Assembly: GCA_030068145.1 (NCBI GenBank)
Contig: JAPJBO010000294.1
Location: 62,001 to 126,000 of the forward strand
Direction: 5' to 3'
DNA length: 64,000 bases
Origin: Diplonema papillatum
Taxonomy: Eukaryota > Euglenozoa > Diplonemea > Diplonemida > Diplonemidae
Part shown: positions 32,001-40,752 of the stretch, one piece after another
Layout: every line of letters begins with the position of its first letter
Numbering within the stretch: the stretch's first letter is position 1
Notes under the pieces: generated by a model
Told to the model about the DNA's origin: nothing
Database searches by the model: none
The model's input: the letters and a program-made list of their open reading frames with translations, nothing else
Made by a program: the position numbers and the translations under genes

Positions 32001-33991
32001 GGTGCAGATGTAGCTGGTGCTGGTGTAGCTGGTGCTATTGTAGGTGCTATTGTAGCTGGTGCTGACGTAGCTGGCGCTGATGTAGCTGGCGCTATTGTAG
32101 CTGGTGCTGACGTAGCTGGTGCTGATGTAGCTGGTGCTGACGTAGCTGGTGCTGTTGTAGCTGGTGCTGACGTAGCTGGTGCTGATGTAGCTGGTGCTGA
32201 CGTAGCTGGTGCTGATGTAGCTGGTGCTGACGTAGCTGGTGCTGTTGTAGCTGGTGCTGACGTAGCTGGTGCTGACGTAGCTGGTGCTGATGTAGCCGGT
32301 GCTGACGTAGCTGGTGCTGACGTAGCTGGTGCTGACGTAGCTGGTGCTGTTGTAGCTGGTGCTGATGTAGCCGGTGCTGACGTGGCTGGTGCTGTTGTAG
32401 CTGGTGCTGATGTTGCTGGTGCTGACGTAGCCGGTGCAACTGAAGGTGCCAGCGTTGCTGGCGCATCTGTTGCCGGGATGCAGCGACCCGTAGCCACGAT
32501 GCACGCGAGCGACGCGCAGTCGCTGTTTGCAGTGCACGGGAACTCGCACAGAAACCTGTAAGCCGTCGAGTTAACGACGGGTGCCCACACGTCAGCGCCG
32601 TTCATACCCATGTTCGCGTCGAGCCCGACCGCCGGAGCCCCTCCCTCCCAGTTGCAGTAGGCCTGCTGGCACGTCGCGTCCCAGAAGCTGGTTCCATCCG
32701 ACCACGCCCAGTTCCCGGAGTCGTCCCGTATGCCGTCCATGCGCGCGGTTTTCCCGCCTGTGAGGGTCGCCAACCGGGCGTTTTCGCCGGCGCTCAACAC
32801 CCGCGCGAGCCTCCCCGCCAGCCCGTTGTGCGTGAGCGCGTTGCAGTGGACCCGCGCCATGTCGTCCAGCGCCTTGTTTAACGACTGCGCGAAAACGATG
32901 TCCGTCCCGACGTCGACGGTAAAGTATTCGCAACGACCCTGATGCGAGCAGTACATGGTTTCACCCGCCGCGGGATCGTCGCAATCCGCATCCGACATGC
33001 AGGGCACCTCGCAGTAGAACTGGCGAACGCCCATGACCGACGGGAGGACGTCGTTCCACTGATTCTTGAAGAGCGACAGGTGGTGCTCGCCGGTGTGGTC
33101 GTTGTCCGGCTTGTTGCCCTTCCAGCCGCAGAAGGCCTGGAGGCAGCCGCTCGCCCTAATCCAGAAGATGACGCCGTTCCCCCATTCCCACGTGTCCTCC
33201 GTTACCAAGTCGTTCCCGTCGATGTACACGTGAGTCGCGAGCTTGATGCCCGCAATTCGCTTGTTCTCGTCTTCGTAGTAGATGCGCGCCAGCCGCGCAT
33301 TCGGTGCGAAGTACCCGCACCGCAGCACCGCGTCGTCGTACTCTGCCATCGGCCCCTCCACGAACGCGTGGTCTATCTCCCGGTGCCTGCTCCAGAGCAC
33401 CACCGGCGGCTCGCACCGGCCCGTGGCCAACGTGCACGCGCCCCCCCCGCACGCTGAGTCGTCGACGCACGGAAACTCGCACACGAAGCCGCGCAAGCCG
33501 CTCGTTTTCACCGCCACCCACTCACCGGCAGCCCCGCCCATGGCCACGACGTCGCCGGCCCCGCTGGGCCCCCCCCCCTGCCAGTTGCAATACCCCTCGC
33601 CGCACGCGCCCGCGTCCCAAAACACGGTGCCGTTGGAGTGCGTCCAAGCGCCGCCCGATCCACTTCCGTCGATATACGCCGAGGCGCCGCCCGTCAAAGT
33701 GACCAACCGAGCCGTTTCGTTCGCGTCTATTGCATACGCGAGGCGGCCGCGTCTTCCGCTGTACAGCATGTCCGGGCAGATGGTCTCAGCCTCTCCGTGC
33801 GTCGCAGTGCCGGCCGAGTACAAATACGGGATTGTCGGCTCGTCCTGAATGTCGAAGTACACGCACGCGCCGAACCGCGAGCAGTGCACGCCCTGCCCGG
33901 CGCCGCCGCTGGAGCAGCCGGAGTCGAAGGTGCACGGCTCGGCGCCGGCGGAGGCTGCGGCGGCGACGAGGAAGGCGACGTGCGCCTTCAT
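29090..33991 (-). CDS. Surface protein: three C-type-lectin-like domains, TSAPA mucin-like tract, about seven membrane segments
   Basis: I place the start at 33991, where MKAHVAFLVAAAASAGA forms a good signal peptide; the frame is open to an earlier Met at 34057. Numbered from 34057, residues 68-194, 223-350 and 378-505 are three C-type-lectin-like domains. Each has a GRLA or ARLA block, a W-rich centre (TVFWDAGACGEGYCNWQGG in the first) and a closing CEFPC or CEVPC, with short Cys-rich linkers (DADCDD, NSDCAS). Residues about 530-1140 are a mucin-like stretch of PATSA pentapeptides, likely O-glycosylated. Residues 1224-1496 contain about seven hydrophobic segments, followed by a 159-residue Ser/Pro-rich cytoplasmic tail. 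The predicted topology is a lectin ectodomain on a glycosylated stalk. The Ca-binding EPN/QPD and WND motifs are not clear, so sugar binding is unproven. No intron is apparent over 4.9 kb. Family-level identity is unknown; a role in cell-surface recognition is inference. Confidence 0.85.
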   Translation of the reverse strand: MKAHVAFLVAAAASAGAEPCTFDSGCSSGGAGQGVHCSRFGACVYFDIQDEPTIPYLYSAGTATHGEAETICPDMLYSGRRGRLAYAIDANETARLVTLTGGASAYIDGSGSGGAWTHSNGTVFWDAGACGEGYCNWQGGGPSGAGDVVAMGGAAGEWVAVKTSGLRGFVCEFPCVDDSACGGGACTLATGRCEPPVVLWSRHREIDHAFVEGPMAEYDDAVLRCGYFAPNARLARIYYEDENKRIAGIKLATHVYIDGNDLVTEDTWEWGNGVIFWIRASGCLQAFCGWKGNKPDNDHTGEHHLSLFKNQWNDVLPSVMGVRQFYCEVPCMSDADCDDPAAGETMYCSHQGRCEYFTVDVGTDIVFAQSLNKALDDMARVHCNALTHNGLAGRLARVLSAGENARLATLTGGKTARMDGIRDDSGNWAWSDGTSFWDATCQQAYCNWEGGAPAVGLDANMGMNGADVWAPVVNSTAYRFLCEFPCTANSDCASLACIVATGRCIPATDAPATLAPSVAPATSAPATSAPATTAPATSAPATSAPATTAPATSAPATSAPATSAPATSAPATSAPATSAPATTAPATSAPATSAPATSAPATSAPATSAPATTAPATSAPATSAPATSAPATIAPATSAPATSAPATIAPTIAPATPAPATSAPATLAPGTSAPATAAPATSAPATTAPATSAPATSAPATSAPATTAPATSAPATIAPATSAPATIAPATSAPATSAPATSAPATIAPTIAPATSAPATSAPATIAPTIAPATPAPATSAPATLAPGTSAPATAAPATSAPATTPPATSAPATSAPATTPPATSAPGTSAPATAAPDTSAPATSAPSTSAPSTSAPATTPPATSAPATSAPATSAPATSISVSSTPATSAPATSAPGTSAPATAAPDTSTPATSAPSTSTPATSIPVSSAPATSAPATLAPATSAPSTSAPATSAPDTSAPATSAPDTSAPATSAPDTSAPATSAPATLAPATSVPSTSAPATSAPDTSAPATSGPGTSAPATSAPDTLTPATSAPATSAPATSGPLTTAPSTSVPPQPTAPPTVSPLSVAPPTEPPPTASPTLTFVPSTQPPATELPSTFEGEVGSPRATQAPKDSSEAAAAEQSLPDEPVPMADLEENGGETVLVAGTAIAATAGGASPGAARLTVLTGRCFVREDENDLPILISPTKLTLSGRNGALSGCLVGNTAIVIAGVVLRLAITPLCSNEVIRGGFGIPYEGHKAGVVSVLGWSIMVFTMLYQGFCSCGVVLLFHADDATEGFLGFAALTSVVVMPFLALKTIQTVVEENKAAYVLDPKSTRWAWLLGPGEWVSLWQSSVERHGCLFQQYLPTAVFFLFVFECALSLCFAFIEAVYVETWIQCGYKKVALLVANFLYGVHLARLLPHRLPFVNGFEIVVNVLACVGLGTAAVACFSSDPMNHWGANLSDLSFVLAAYTVLSKCVFCFGVVFFVVVNKRRARLAETTGAESATATTPTTSKACRRKIQPLTIETETHSDDVLEVRDSQFTGKHSTPLLWSPVSEAPSTDQLSFAAAASSHARLAPLLPRNCSAAGSWGNSQVSCTGSYNPSPTASHSTRSVLLPPQSRRRGTSYANSNPSLPLQGPPPSTPSPPL
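30835..32470. repeat. 15-bp coding minisatellite of the lectin gene (TSAPA codons)
   Basis: About 105 units reading GCTGATGTAGCTGGT on the plus strand (PATSA on the minus strand), with higher-order variants (for example the repeated blocks with GTAGGTGCTATTGTAGCTGG at 31683-31760 and 32038-32060). Length is in frame throughout. The same unit in the same frame occurs at 41578-41772. Confidence 0.92.
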
Positions 33992-34092
33992 CCTGGAACC
34001 GGCCGTCCAACAGCTCATCCCCACAGCGGGTGCCCCCCACCGCACCCAGGCAAGCACGCAAACCCCCTCCGCCGGACCCGTTTATTTTTTTC

Positions 34093-34180
34093 CTGTTGAC
34101 AACTTGTGTCAGACTAGCCCACCCGGGGGTGGTTGATTCCTTTTCAGGCAGGGTCTCCCCCGTCCAGTGTTTGCTTGGGT
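34093..34180. repeat. Dispersed repeat A (right half), copy near lectin gene start
   Basis: GTCAGACTAGCCCACCCGGG and CAGTGTTTGCTTGGGT match the 26738 and 8276 copies. The motif CCGCCGGACCCGTTTATTTT occurs on both sides (34070-34089 and 34220-34239) as a short direct repeat. Confidence 0.75.
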
Positions 34181-34335
34181 CCAGGATGATGGCCGCCCTT
34201 CGGATTTATTTCCTTTTCCGCCGGACCCGTTTATTTTTTTCTCGTGCTCCGGTGCCTGTTCTTTTTTTTGCTTTTCTTGACGCAGGGTAAAGGGGGGAAA
34301 ATCGTAGTTTAATGCTTAGGCAGGACACTGCCTCT

Positions 34336-34395
34336 CATGCATGTTTGATGCTAGCATCAAGTCTTCTTCGAAGAGAGTGTAAGATAGAAAAGGGA
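34336..34395. repeat. Dispersed repeat S, copy 2
   Basis: TTGATGCTAGCATCAAGTCT and CTTCTTCGAAGAG, followed by TAAGATAGAAAAGG as at 10455. The stretch 34400-34910 shows no gene. Confidence 0.75.
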
Positions 34396-34913
34396 AAAAG
34401 GAAAAGTGTAAAGGGATCGCGGGGAGTGTAAGACTCCGCAGGTAGGGTATGAAACCTTGAGGGACTAGTCCTCTTTATTGTTTTCACCGCGGTGTTGTGT
34501 GCACCTCGTTCTTCGTCTCGGGTTTCGCTCGTGAACGCAGACCAAATCCAGAGTTAGAGCTCATCAGTGGGGTCTTTGGATGGGGACTTTTGGTCCTGTT
34601 CCGGTGCTATCACAACTTTCTGGTTTCATTGTTCGTCGCATCCTTCCTTCGTAAGTTAAATAAAGGGGGGTCGGGTTTTGTTGTGGCTCGTGGGGGGGGG
34701 ATCGAATAATAACAGTTGTTTGACACACGTCTGGTTGCTAAAAACACTACCACTACTTGATCCTGCTCCTGTTCGGTTACCCGGAACTTTTTTTAGTATT
34801 CGACAAATCGAATAATAACACAGGCCGGTGTTATCATTCGACCCCCCACCCCCTTTACTCTATAGGAAATTTCTGGATCCGGTCAGCTCGGTCTGGATCG
34901 GTCAGGGCCAAAA

Positions 34914-35032
34914 AGAAAAGACAGGCGCTTCGTTTTGTTTGTGCTTGCCGGTTGATCGTGTTACCACTTGTGTTTCCCTTGTGTCATTTTCAGGTAAGGA
35001 AATCAGATCAACCACCAAAACACGCTGTTAGT
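34914..35032. repeat. Dispersed repeat I, copy 1
   Basis: TTGTGTCATTTTCAGGTAAG + GAAATCAGATCAACC matches 49199-49240. The motif CAGGTAAG resembles joined splice sites but no gene is visible around it. Confidence 0.7.
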
Positions 35033-35265
35033 ACTAAAAGGTCTCCGTTACACGAAGACCCTAAACATTGGCTAAAAAGGCCAAAATCTGGAAAATTGGC
35101 ACACATGGCCTAAGACTGGCCAAAATGGTCAAAAGATTTCCGCCAGTGGAACTGCCGCCCAACTTGAACTGCGAAAGGAAATTTACCGTCGTTCGAAAGT
35201 TTCCACCAGTAGAACCTGCGGAAGGAAGTTTTCCGCGGCGGTCAAAAAAGTTTCCACCAGTAGAA

Positions 35266-35409
35266 CCCGAACATGTCCGTCTTGAAATCGACCCCGGTGG
35301 TCGCCGCGTATATTGGGCTCCAGCGTTGTCGCTGTACCGGTACAGCAAAGACGACTTGCCCACGCCCGGGTCGCCGAGGACTGTCCTCATTAGGAGATCG
35401 TACGCCATG
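35266..35409 (-). pseudogene. Rab-type small GTPase relic (P-loop to switch I)
   Basis: On the minus strand MAYDLLMRTVL is followed by GDPGVGKSSLLYRYSDN, the G1/P-loop region of a Rab GTPase. After a one-base shift comes SPIYAATTGVDFKTDMFG, the switch I / G2 region with the conserved T-G-V-D-F-K. The usual VLIGD or VVIGD is one residue short. No G3-G5 motifs follow; instead the tail is a short repeat of TTCTACTGGTGGAAA. It is therefore a 5' fragment, probably a decayed gene duplicate. A second relic lies at 36640-36782. Confidence 0.75.
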
Positions 35410-35424
35410 TGACCTGCCACTGTT

Positions 35425-35616
35425 CCTTCTTCATGGAACTACCCCTCTCTCCACCTGGGCCCATTCGTGGGCCTTCGGAGACCCCTTTACCTCGACTCAG
35501 CCCGTCAAAAACCGTTTGGGACCCGTTTTGGGCCACACAGATGGGGGTTCGGGGCCAGTATGGGGTGACGTCAAAAAAGATTTTATTAGTGCAAGGGGGG
35601 GGGGGGGTTGGCATCG

Positions 35617-35618
<2 letters not shown>
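35425..35618 (+). mobile_element. Palindromic element J, incomplete copy
   Basis: CCACCTGGGCCCATTCGTGG through TTCGGGGCCAGTATGGGGTG matches the reverse complement of 50600-50765. Only the right terminal repeat (TTATTAGTGCAAGGGG) is present; the left one is missing. Confidence 0.65.

Positions 35619-35652
<34 letters not shown>
35619..35652. repeat. (AT)n microsatellite
   Basis: About 16 AT dinucleotides exactly between element J and composite repeat K. Confidence 0.95.
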
Positions 35653-35653
<1 letters not shown>

Positions 35654-36500
35654 TCGAGACTGGAGGTCCTATGAACATGCAATGTGAACGTATGTATGTA
35701 CTGCTACTAGCCTCACAACTGCTACTGCATCCCCGTGGTTGTGTATACACAACTCGTAGGTATGCATAGCATCTCGGTGTACTGCTACATGCAGTACGTA
35801 GGTATCGTATACACATACTCCACCTACAGCTGTATAGCTACGTAGCATCCTCCTCTGCTAGTACGTATGCGCTGCACCAGCATGCAGTAGCACTACGCAG
35901 CAGGGATGGATATGCTGTTGACGAATAGCCTCTATTCGAGCCAACCCCACTTTTCCCTACACTCAGAAGTGATTGTGTTTTTGGAGCTGGGGATGTGCAA
36001 AGTTAGCTTTTTTTTTTTCCCCTGCCAAAATGCAAAGGGGTGGCAGAGTGAGCGGGCGTCGGCCTTCAGGCCGGTAGGCCCGGGTTCGCCGCCCATCACA
36101 CTTTTCCGGTCGAAGATGTTTTCGAGGTTTGTTGCGTTTCGGGGTCCAATGTGCCCGGAATATATATGCGTTTTTTGCGGAGTTTCTCAGTATCTCGCGG
36201 TATTTGGGCCACGGGAAACGGAGTCTCCCCCCCGGGTACTGGCGCCGAACTTGCCCACACACCAGAACCCGAACTTTGCTTCGCCCGAACTTTGCTTCGC
36301 CCGAACTTTGCTTTGCTTCAGCAGAACTTAGCTTCGCCCGAACTCAGCTGCGCCCGAACTTTGCTTCGCCCGAACCTTGGTTCACCAGAAATTTGCATCA
36401 CCCAAACTTAGCTGCGCCCGAACTTTACTGTTTCCCGAACGTTAACAGCTGCCTCCAGTCTCGCCCCGCGCCGGCCTTTAGCCGAGCGCACGTACTTTGT
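35653..36500 (+). mobile_element. Composite repeat K, copy 2, with a 234-bp insertion
   Basis: Same order of parts as 10732-11712: head TTCGAGACTGGAGGTCCTAT, A-box-like TGGCAGAGTGAGCGG (36052), a B-box region decayed to GGGTTCGCCGCCC, a conserved middle, a shorter GAACTTTGCTTCGCCC minisatellite (36270-36430), and the tail. Positions 35689-35922 are absent from copy 1 and are bordered by a 3-bp repeat GAA. The insert is rich in TACTGCTAC/GTAGCAGTA-like inverted motifs. Confidence 0.75.
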
Positions 36501-36639
36501 TGTGCCAACTTGTGGTAAGATTCAGCGTGTGAGAACGCATGCGATCGCAGATGTCGTGGACCTGCGATACATAAGATAGTCCACGTGTTGTGAAAATGGC
36601 ACGTGCGCCGGCGGATTTTTTTCGAAATGATGTTTTTTT

Positions 36640-36782
36640 TCCCTGGAACGTGTTGTGCCCTGCGGTGTCCACATTTGAAGCTTCACGATTCTGCCCTGCG
36701 TTTCGAACGTGTCTAAATCGAAAGCGACCCCCGATGGTCGCCACGTATATCGGGCACCGGTCGTTGTAGGTCCACGAAGACA
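36640..36782 (-). pseudogene. Rab-type small GTPase relic (switch I to switch II)
   Basis: On the minus strand TYNDRCPIYVATIG is followed, one base out of frame, by VAFDLDTFETQGRIVKLQMW and then a degraded TPQGTTRSREK where Rab proteins have DTAGQERFRE. It overlaps the other relic only in switch I and lies 5' of it, so the two are separate copies rather than one split gene. Confidence 0.6.
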
Positions 36783-36789
36783 CGGTACT

Positions 36790-37310
36790 CAGACGCCGGA
36801 GCCCGCACTCGCCTTCGAGCTAATGGCCTGGCAGCTTCGAGTACCTCAACGAGCGGGGTTGCCGTGTGCAGCACTAACGGTTTGAAAGGGAGATCGAAAT
36901 CCTGCGACTGGAATGGGGGGATTGCAAGCAAGGTGCTTGGAATGGTTGAGGGCTCAACATTGGAACGGGCATATATCTGAGCCGTGTGTCGGTCCTTCGA
37001 GCCCCGGATGTCCACCGGTGACTGTCGCTTGAAATTCTACATACATACAAGAAAGGAAAAGCTGGCCTACGGTTTGTTTCGTCCAAATGAACGAAGAATC
37101 GCCTGAGAAGAACTGAGATGAAACTAACATGGCCCTATTGCCACGATATCGCGGACGCGGGCTAGCAAAGGGTGCTGAGAGTGAACGGAGAGAGAGAGAG
37201 AGAGAGAATGCAACTTCCCTCCTGACGAACTACCTTATTCTGCTTTTCCTTTGCAGGTTCATGCGTTGTCACAGCACAAAGCATTTCAGAGTTCCGTGTG
37301 GTCGTTGGCT
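36790..37310. other. No gene recognised; (GA)n at 37190-37206
   Basis: A short GA microsatellite. CGGTGCCCG... and CCCGGATGTCCACCGG are the only notable motifs. ORFs on both strands lack domains. Confidence 0.45.
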
Positions 37311-37321
37311 GCGCACATCAT

Positions 37322-37389
37322 TCACGCGTGTTTCGCGAGAAGGTCCAATCCCTTGCAAAAGTACTGCTCCACGCCTGAAAACGTCAAGA
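37322..37389 (-). repeat. Duplicate of the 3' end of the TPR gene
   Basis: About 68 bp resembling 37489-37556. It would encode VEQYFCKGLDLLAKHA and a stop, against VEQYRDKGLDLLVKHM in the gene. A preceding TTTTCAG could act as an acceptor, so it might be an alternative last exon or a dead copy. Confidence 0.6.
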
Positions 37390-37488
37390 TCGGCGCTTCA
37401 ACGATGCAGAACGTTGGATGATGGCAAGCGCGGAGAAGCAGCCTCGCAAGGCTTGCCTGCCTGTGTTGAAAGAGAAGATGCTGCTTGG

Positions 37489-39744
37489 TCACATGTGCTT
37501 CACGAGAAGGTCCAATCCCTTGTCGCGGTACTGCTCCACGTCCGACGACGCCAAGATCAGCGCCGCCGTGCGCTTGATTTTGGACAGGTCCCCGGCATCC
37601 GCCTTCAACAAAGGCGAGTCCAGCCGCGCGAGCAGGTTGTCGAGGTGCGGCATGAAAGGAACCAGCAGGGCCGGGTCCTGCTCGCTGTTGTGGCACTGCA
37701 TGACCAGCTCCAGGTTCGACAGCAGCTGTGCGAGCTTCGGGATGTCGCTTCTGCTGTACACGTAGACGGCATGCGCCAGGTACGTGAGGGCCTCCCGGTG
37801 CTTCTTCCGCTGCACCATCGTCAGCGCGGCTGCTGCAGCGCACCAGCCGGAGAGGTCGTTTGTGTAGCCGCAGTGCTCGGTGAACAGCTGGTGGGCTTCG
37901 ATGTAGTGCTCCTCTGCGCGGGCGAGGTATTCGGAGGAAGGAAGCACGGGGATGGCTTCCTCCGCCAGCACGGCGACGGCGTTCGAGTTCGATTCGAACT
38001 GGGCGATGGTGGACGCAACCTGTGCGGTCGCCTCGGACGCCGAGCGCTGGATGGTGGCCAGGGCCAGGTAGCAGTCCCCCAGCGCCTGCCGGATCTTCGC
38101 GTTCATCACGAACTGGCCCGGCTCCGCCGACAGGTGCAGCGGCACGGCCTCCGCGATCGTCGCCGACGCCTTGCGCAGCAGGTCGAAGTCGTTGTGCTTG
38201 AACGCGAGGTTCGCCATGCAGTACCCGACGTCCCACCGGTCCCACCAAGTGGCCACGCCCTTGATCGCTGCGCACTTCATGTAATACGGCAGCGCTTCTT
38301 CGCTCTTGTTCAGAGCTTGCAGGACCATGCCCATGTTGCGGTAGAGCATGTCGTACAGCTCGACAGCGTCCTGAACGTGGTGGATTCGGCTTGGACTTGC
38401 ACGCATCAACTGCGTCTGGGAAGGACTCATGAAGGAAATCGAAAATCCCGAGAGCAACCGAAAAGGCAAAACAACTGTTCCCCTCGGCTCAACTGCGGTT
38501 GATCGAGGGTGACATCCATTGCACGCTTATCGGTGGAAGCCACGCCACATATTGCTCTCTGCAGCAAAGAACAGCTGGGAGATACAAACAGCGGATAACG
38601 GAGCCATAGGCGTGTTTCGACTTCCCAGGAATAGCGTAGACGGAAGGTTCCAACATACCTGAGGATCGTACGTGAAGAGCGATTCGAGCTCACGCAGCAT
38701 GATCAGGGCCTCAGCAAACCGCTGCTGCTTCATTCGAACTGTTGAAGCGTGGTTCAGTCCTTTGATCAGCCACACGCTGCCTCTCCTCCGGCAGCGCGGC
38801 AGGGCCTCGTCCATGATGGCTGCCGCCTTTGCGACCTTGTAATTCTTGAGATACGCCCCGACAAGGTCAAGCGCCATGCCAAGTGTCACGGTGTCGTCCA
38901 GGGATCCTTCTTTGTTGTACACCTTGGCGAAAGCTTGCTCTAGTTCCAGCACCCGAGCCTCGTTTCCTATTTTGTGTTGTTGGTGATGAACGCTTGTCGG
39001 GTTCGATGTCTGGGCATGAGGATCGATGATTGACATTGACATATACTCCTCCGGATGAGTACCTATAGTGGGCACAAGTCTTCAGCTTCCATTGAATACG
39101 TCTCTGCCATTTGTACACGACACCCCGTCGTTGCCACCTATTGGCTGTGGGATAGAGCTGGAGAGGGAAGCTCGTTCTTGGCAACAAGTTCAGCGCAAGA
39201 AACCAAGCAGGGTTTCTCAGGGTGGACCTTCCTTTGGTGTTGCTCACGTCGAGCAACGCGAGCGGTCGGTCTTCTGGGGACCGAATTTGATGATTGCGTC
39301 TTTGCAAATTTTCTCTGTCTTGTTTTGTGGTCTGTCTTCTGCACCAGGATGACTAAGTTGGGGGTTTCCGACACTCGCAAAATCGTGAGCAGCACAATCT
39401 CGAGAGGCCTGGCCAATGACCTGCAGCGTATCCATGTTTTTCGAGAAACAAGGCGGCATACCTGCCTCGCCGTCCTGGAACTCTTCGTCGGTCCACTTGC
39501 GATTTAAGCACGCGGCCTTCTCAATGATGGCTTCCAGCGTCGCCAACCCGCGGTGAGCTTCGCCCATGACCGCCCGTATGCTGTCGCGCAGGTTCAGGGC
39601 CTGCTCCAGACTGAGCCCGTCCAGCCCGCGGTCTTTCCACGTGGAAATCGACGTCTTCGTGCCGCCCATGCCGCCGCGCACGTGCCATTGCTGCGGCGAC
39701 TCGGTGATGCCAGCTTGCAGAGCCTGGCGGGTGGCTCGGAACAT
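37489..39744 (-). CDS. TPR-like helical-repeat protein, three exons
   Basis: My exon model is 39744-39462, 39062-38659 and 38415-37489 (537 codons plus stop). Introns of 399 and 243 bp start GTATGC/GTATGT and end TATAG/CCCAG. The joined exon lengths are a multiple of three and the frame is kept across both junctions, which supports the model. The start could instead be the Met at 39795. Exon 1 has an amphipathic helix with WKDRGLDGLSLEQALNLRDS. Exon 2 has helical pairs (LGMALDLVGAYLKNYKVAKA; then LNHASTVRMKQQRFAEAL). Exon 3 has ELYDMLYRNMGMVLQALNKS + EEALPYYMKC, a clear TPR, then ALGDCYLALATI and AEEHYIEAHQLF, then HREALTYLAHAVYVYS. Such proteins usually scaffold complexes or bind cargo; no catalytic motif is present. 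I cannot name the orthologue. Confidence 0.8.
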
Positions 39745-39799
39745 GCAAGCTGAATCTACAACTCCCCTGCGGCCCCACTTGCCCCTTCCCGCCACGTCT

Positions 39800-40750
39800 C
39801 GCCTATGTTTTGGTGTGATTCCACCCTTTCATGGACCCGGCACAAAATTGTTCATGAACCCGTAAAGAACCAGGCTCAAACCCGGAGAGAACCACGCCCA
39901 AATCCGGAAACCCCCAGCACTAACCCGGAACGAACCAGGCTCAAACCCGGCGAGAGGCACAAACCCGGCAAAACTGGGAAGCTGATCACACCAACGTGCT
40001 TTTCTTCTTTTCTTGTGGTCGAGCTTTTCATACACGGCGCTCCTGCAGCGTGCCTGTGACAACCAACGTCGATTCCTGGATATCAACGGCACGGTGCTAT
40101 GCACCCACACCCAAGTTACCACAACCAGGAGCACGTGCATGAAGTGTCCGGAAACAAAAACTGCGGGCTAGAAAACGGCCGCGACCTTACCCGAAATGAT
40201 GTAATCCGCGTGCGGAGCATAGCTAGAACTCAAAGGTGCTTGCGGACAGGCAGTTTGTCGCGGTGGGCGTGCCGGAAGCGTTGGCACACAGACGGTGCCG
40301 GGGCTAGTGCCCGGACGTGCACTGGCGAACCGGGGGCGGGTGTCATTTTCAACATTGGGCGGTCATGGAAGACGTGAAATGCACGGGATTGCAGCTTGCG
40401 AGTCTGCCAGTTGTTGCTCTTGGGACAGGCAGAAGCTTTGCTTGAACCTCGGGACATCAATCGTGTGACTTACTAACTTGCTGCACCGGGGGTGTGAATA
40501 TTAGCCAAAGCCAGCAAGTGTGCTCGTGGGTAGATACGAATACGTTAGGTGCAAGTGCCCGCTTGTGGATACGCCACTCAACGCGAGGTATGTGAAAAAG
40601 CCAGTCTTCGAGGTTATCAGAAAGAGATACCGACTTCGTAAGGCAGTCGTAAACGACAGCGGTTTGACCGTGCCGCAGAGAGCAAGTGAAACACGTCAAA
40701 ATGATTTCCGCCGGCCGCGTGCCGTACATCGGAAAACACAACTGTTTCGC
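39800..40750. other. No gene recognised
   Basis: A short AACCCGGAGAGAACCA-type repeat (39865-39975) lies upstream of the TPR gene. Other ORFs (for example 40520-41038 plus) overlap the methyltransferase gene antisense and are shadows. Confidence 0.5.
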
Positions 40751-40752
40751 AG

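Noticed and set aside
29880-32561. 893-codon plus-strand ORF (VAGADVAGAD)
   Set aside because: Antisense shadow of the lectin gene's TSAPA array; it has no independent domain.
37129-38502. 457-codon plus-strand ORF
   Set aside because: Overlaps exon 3 of the TPR gene antisense; Arg/Gln-rich composition of a shadow frame and no domain.
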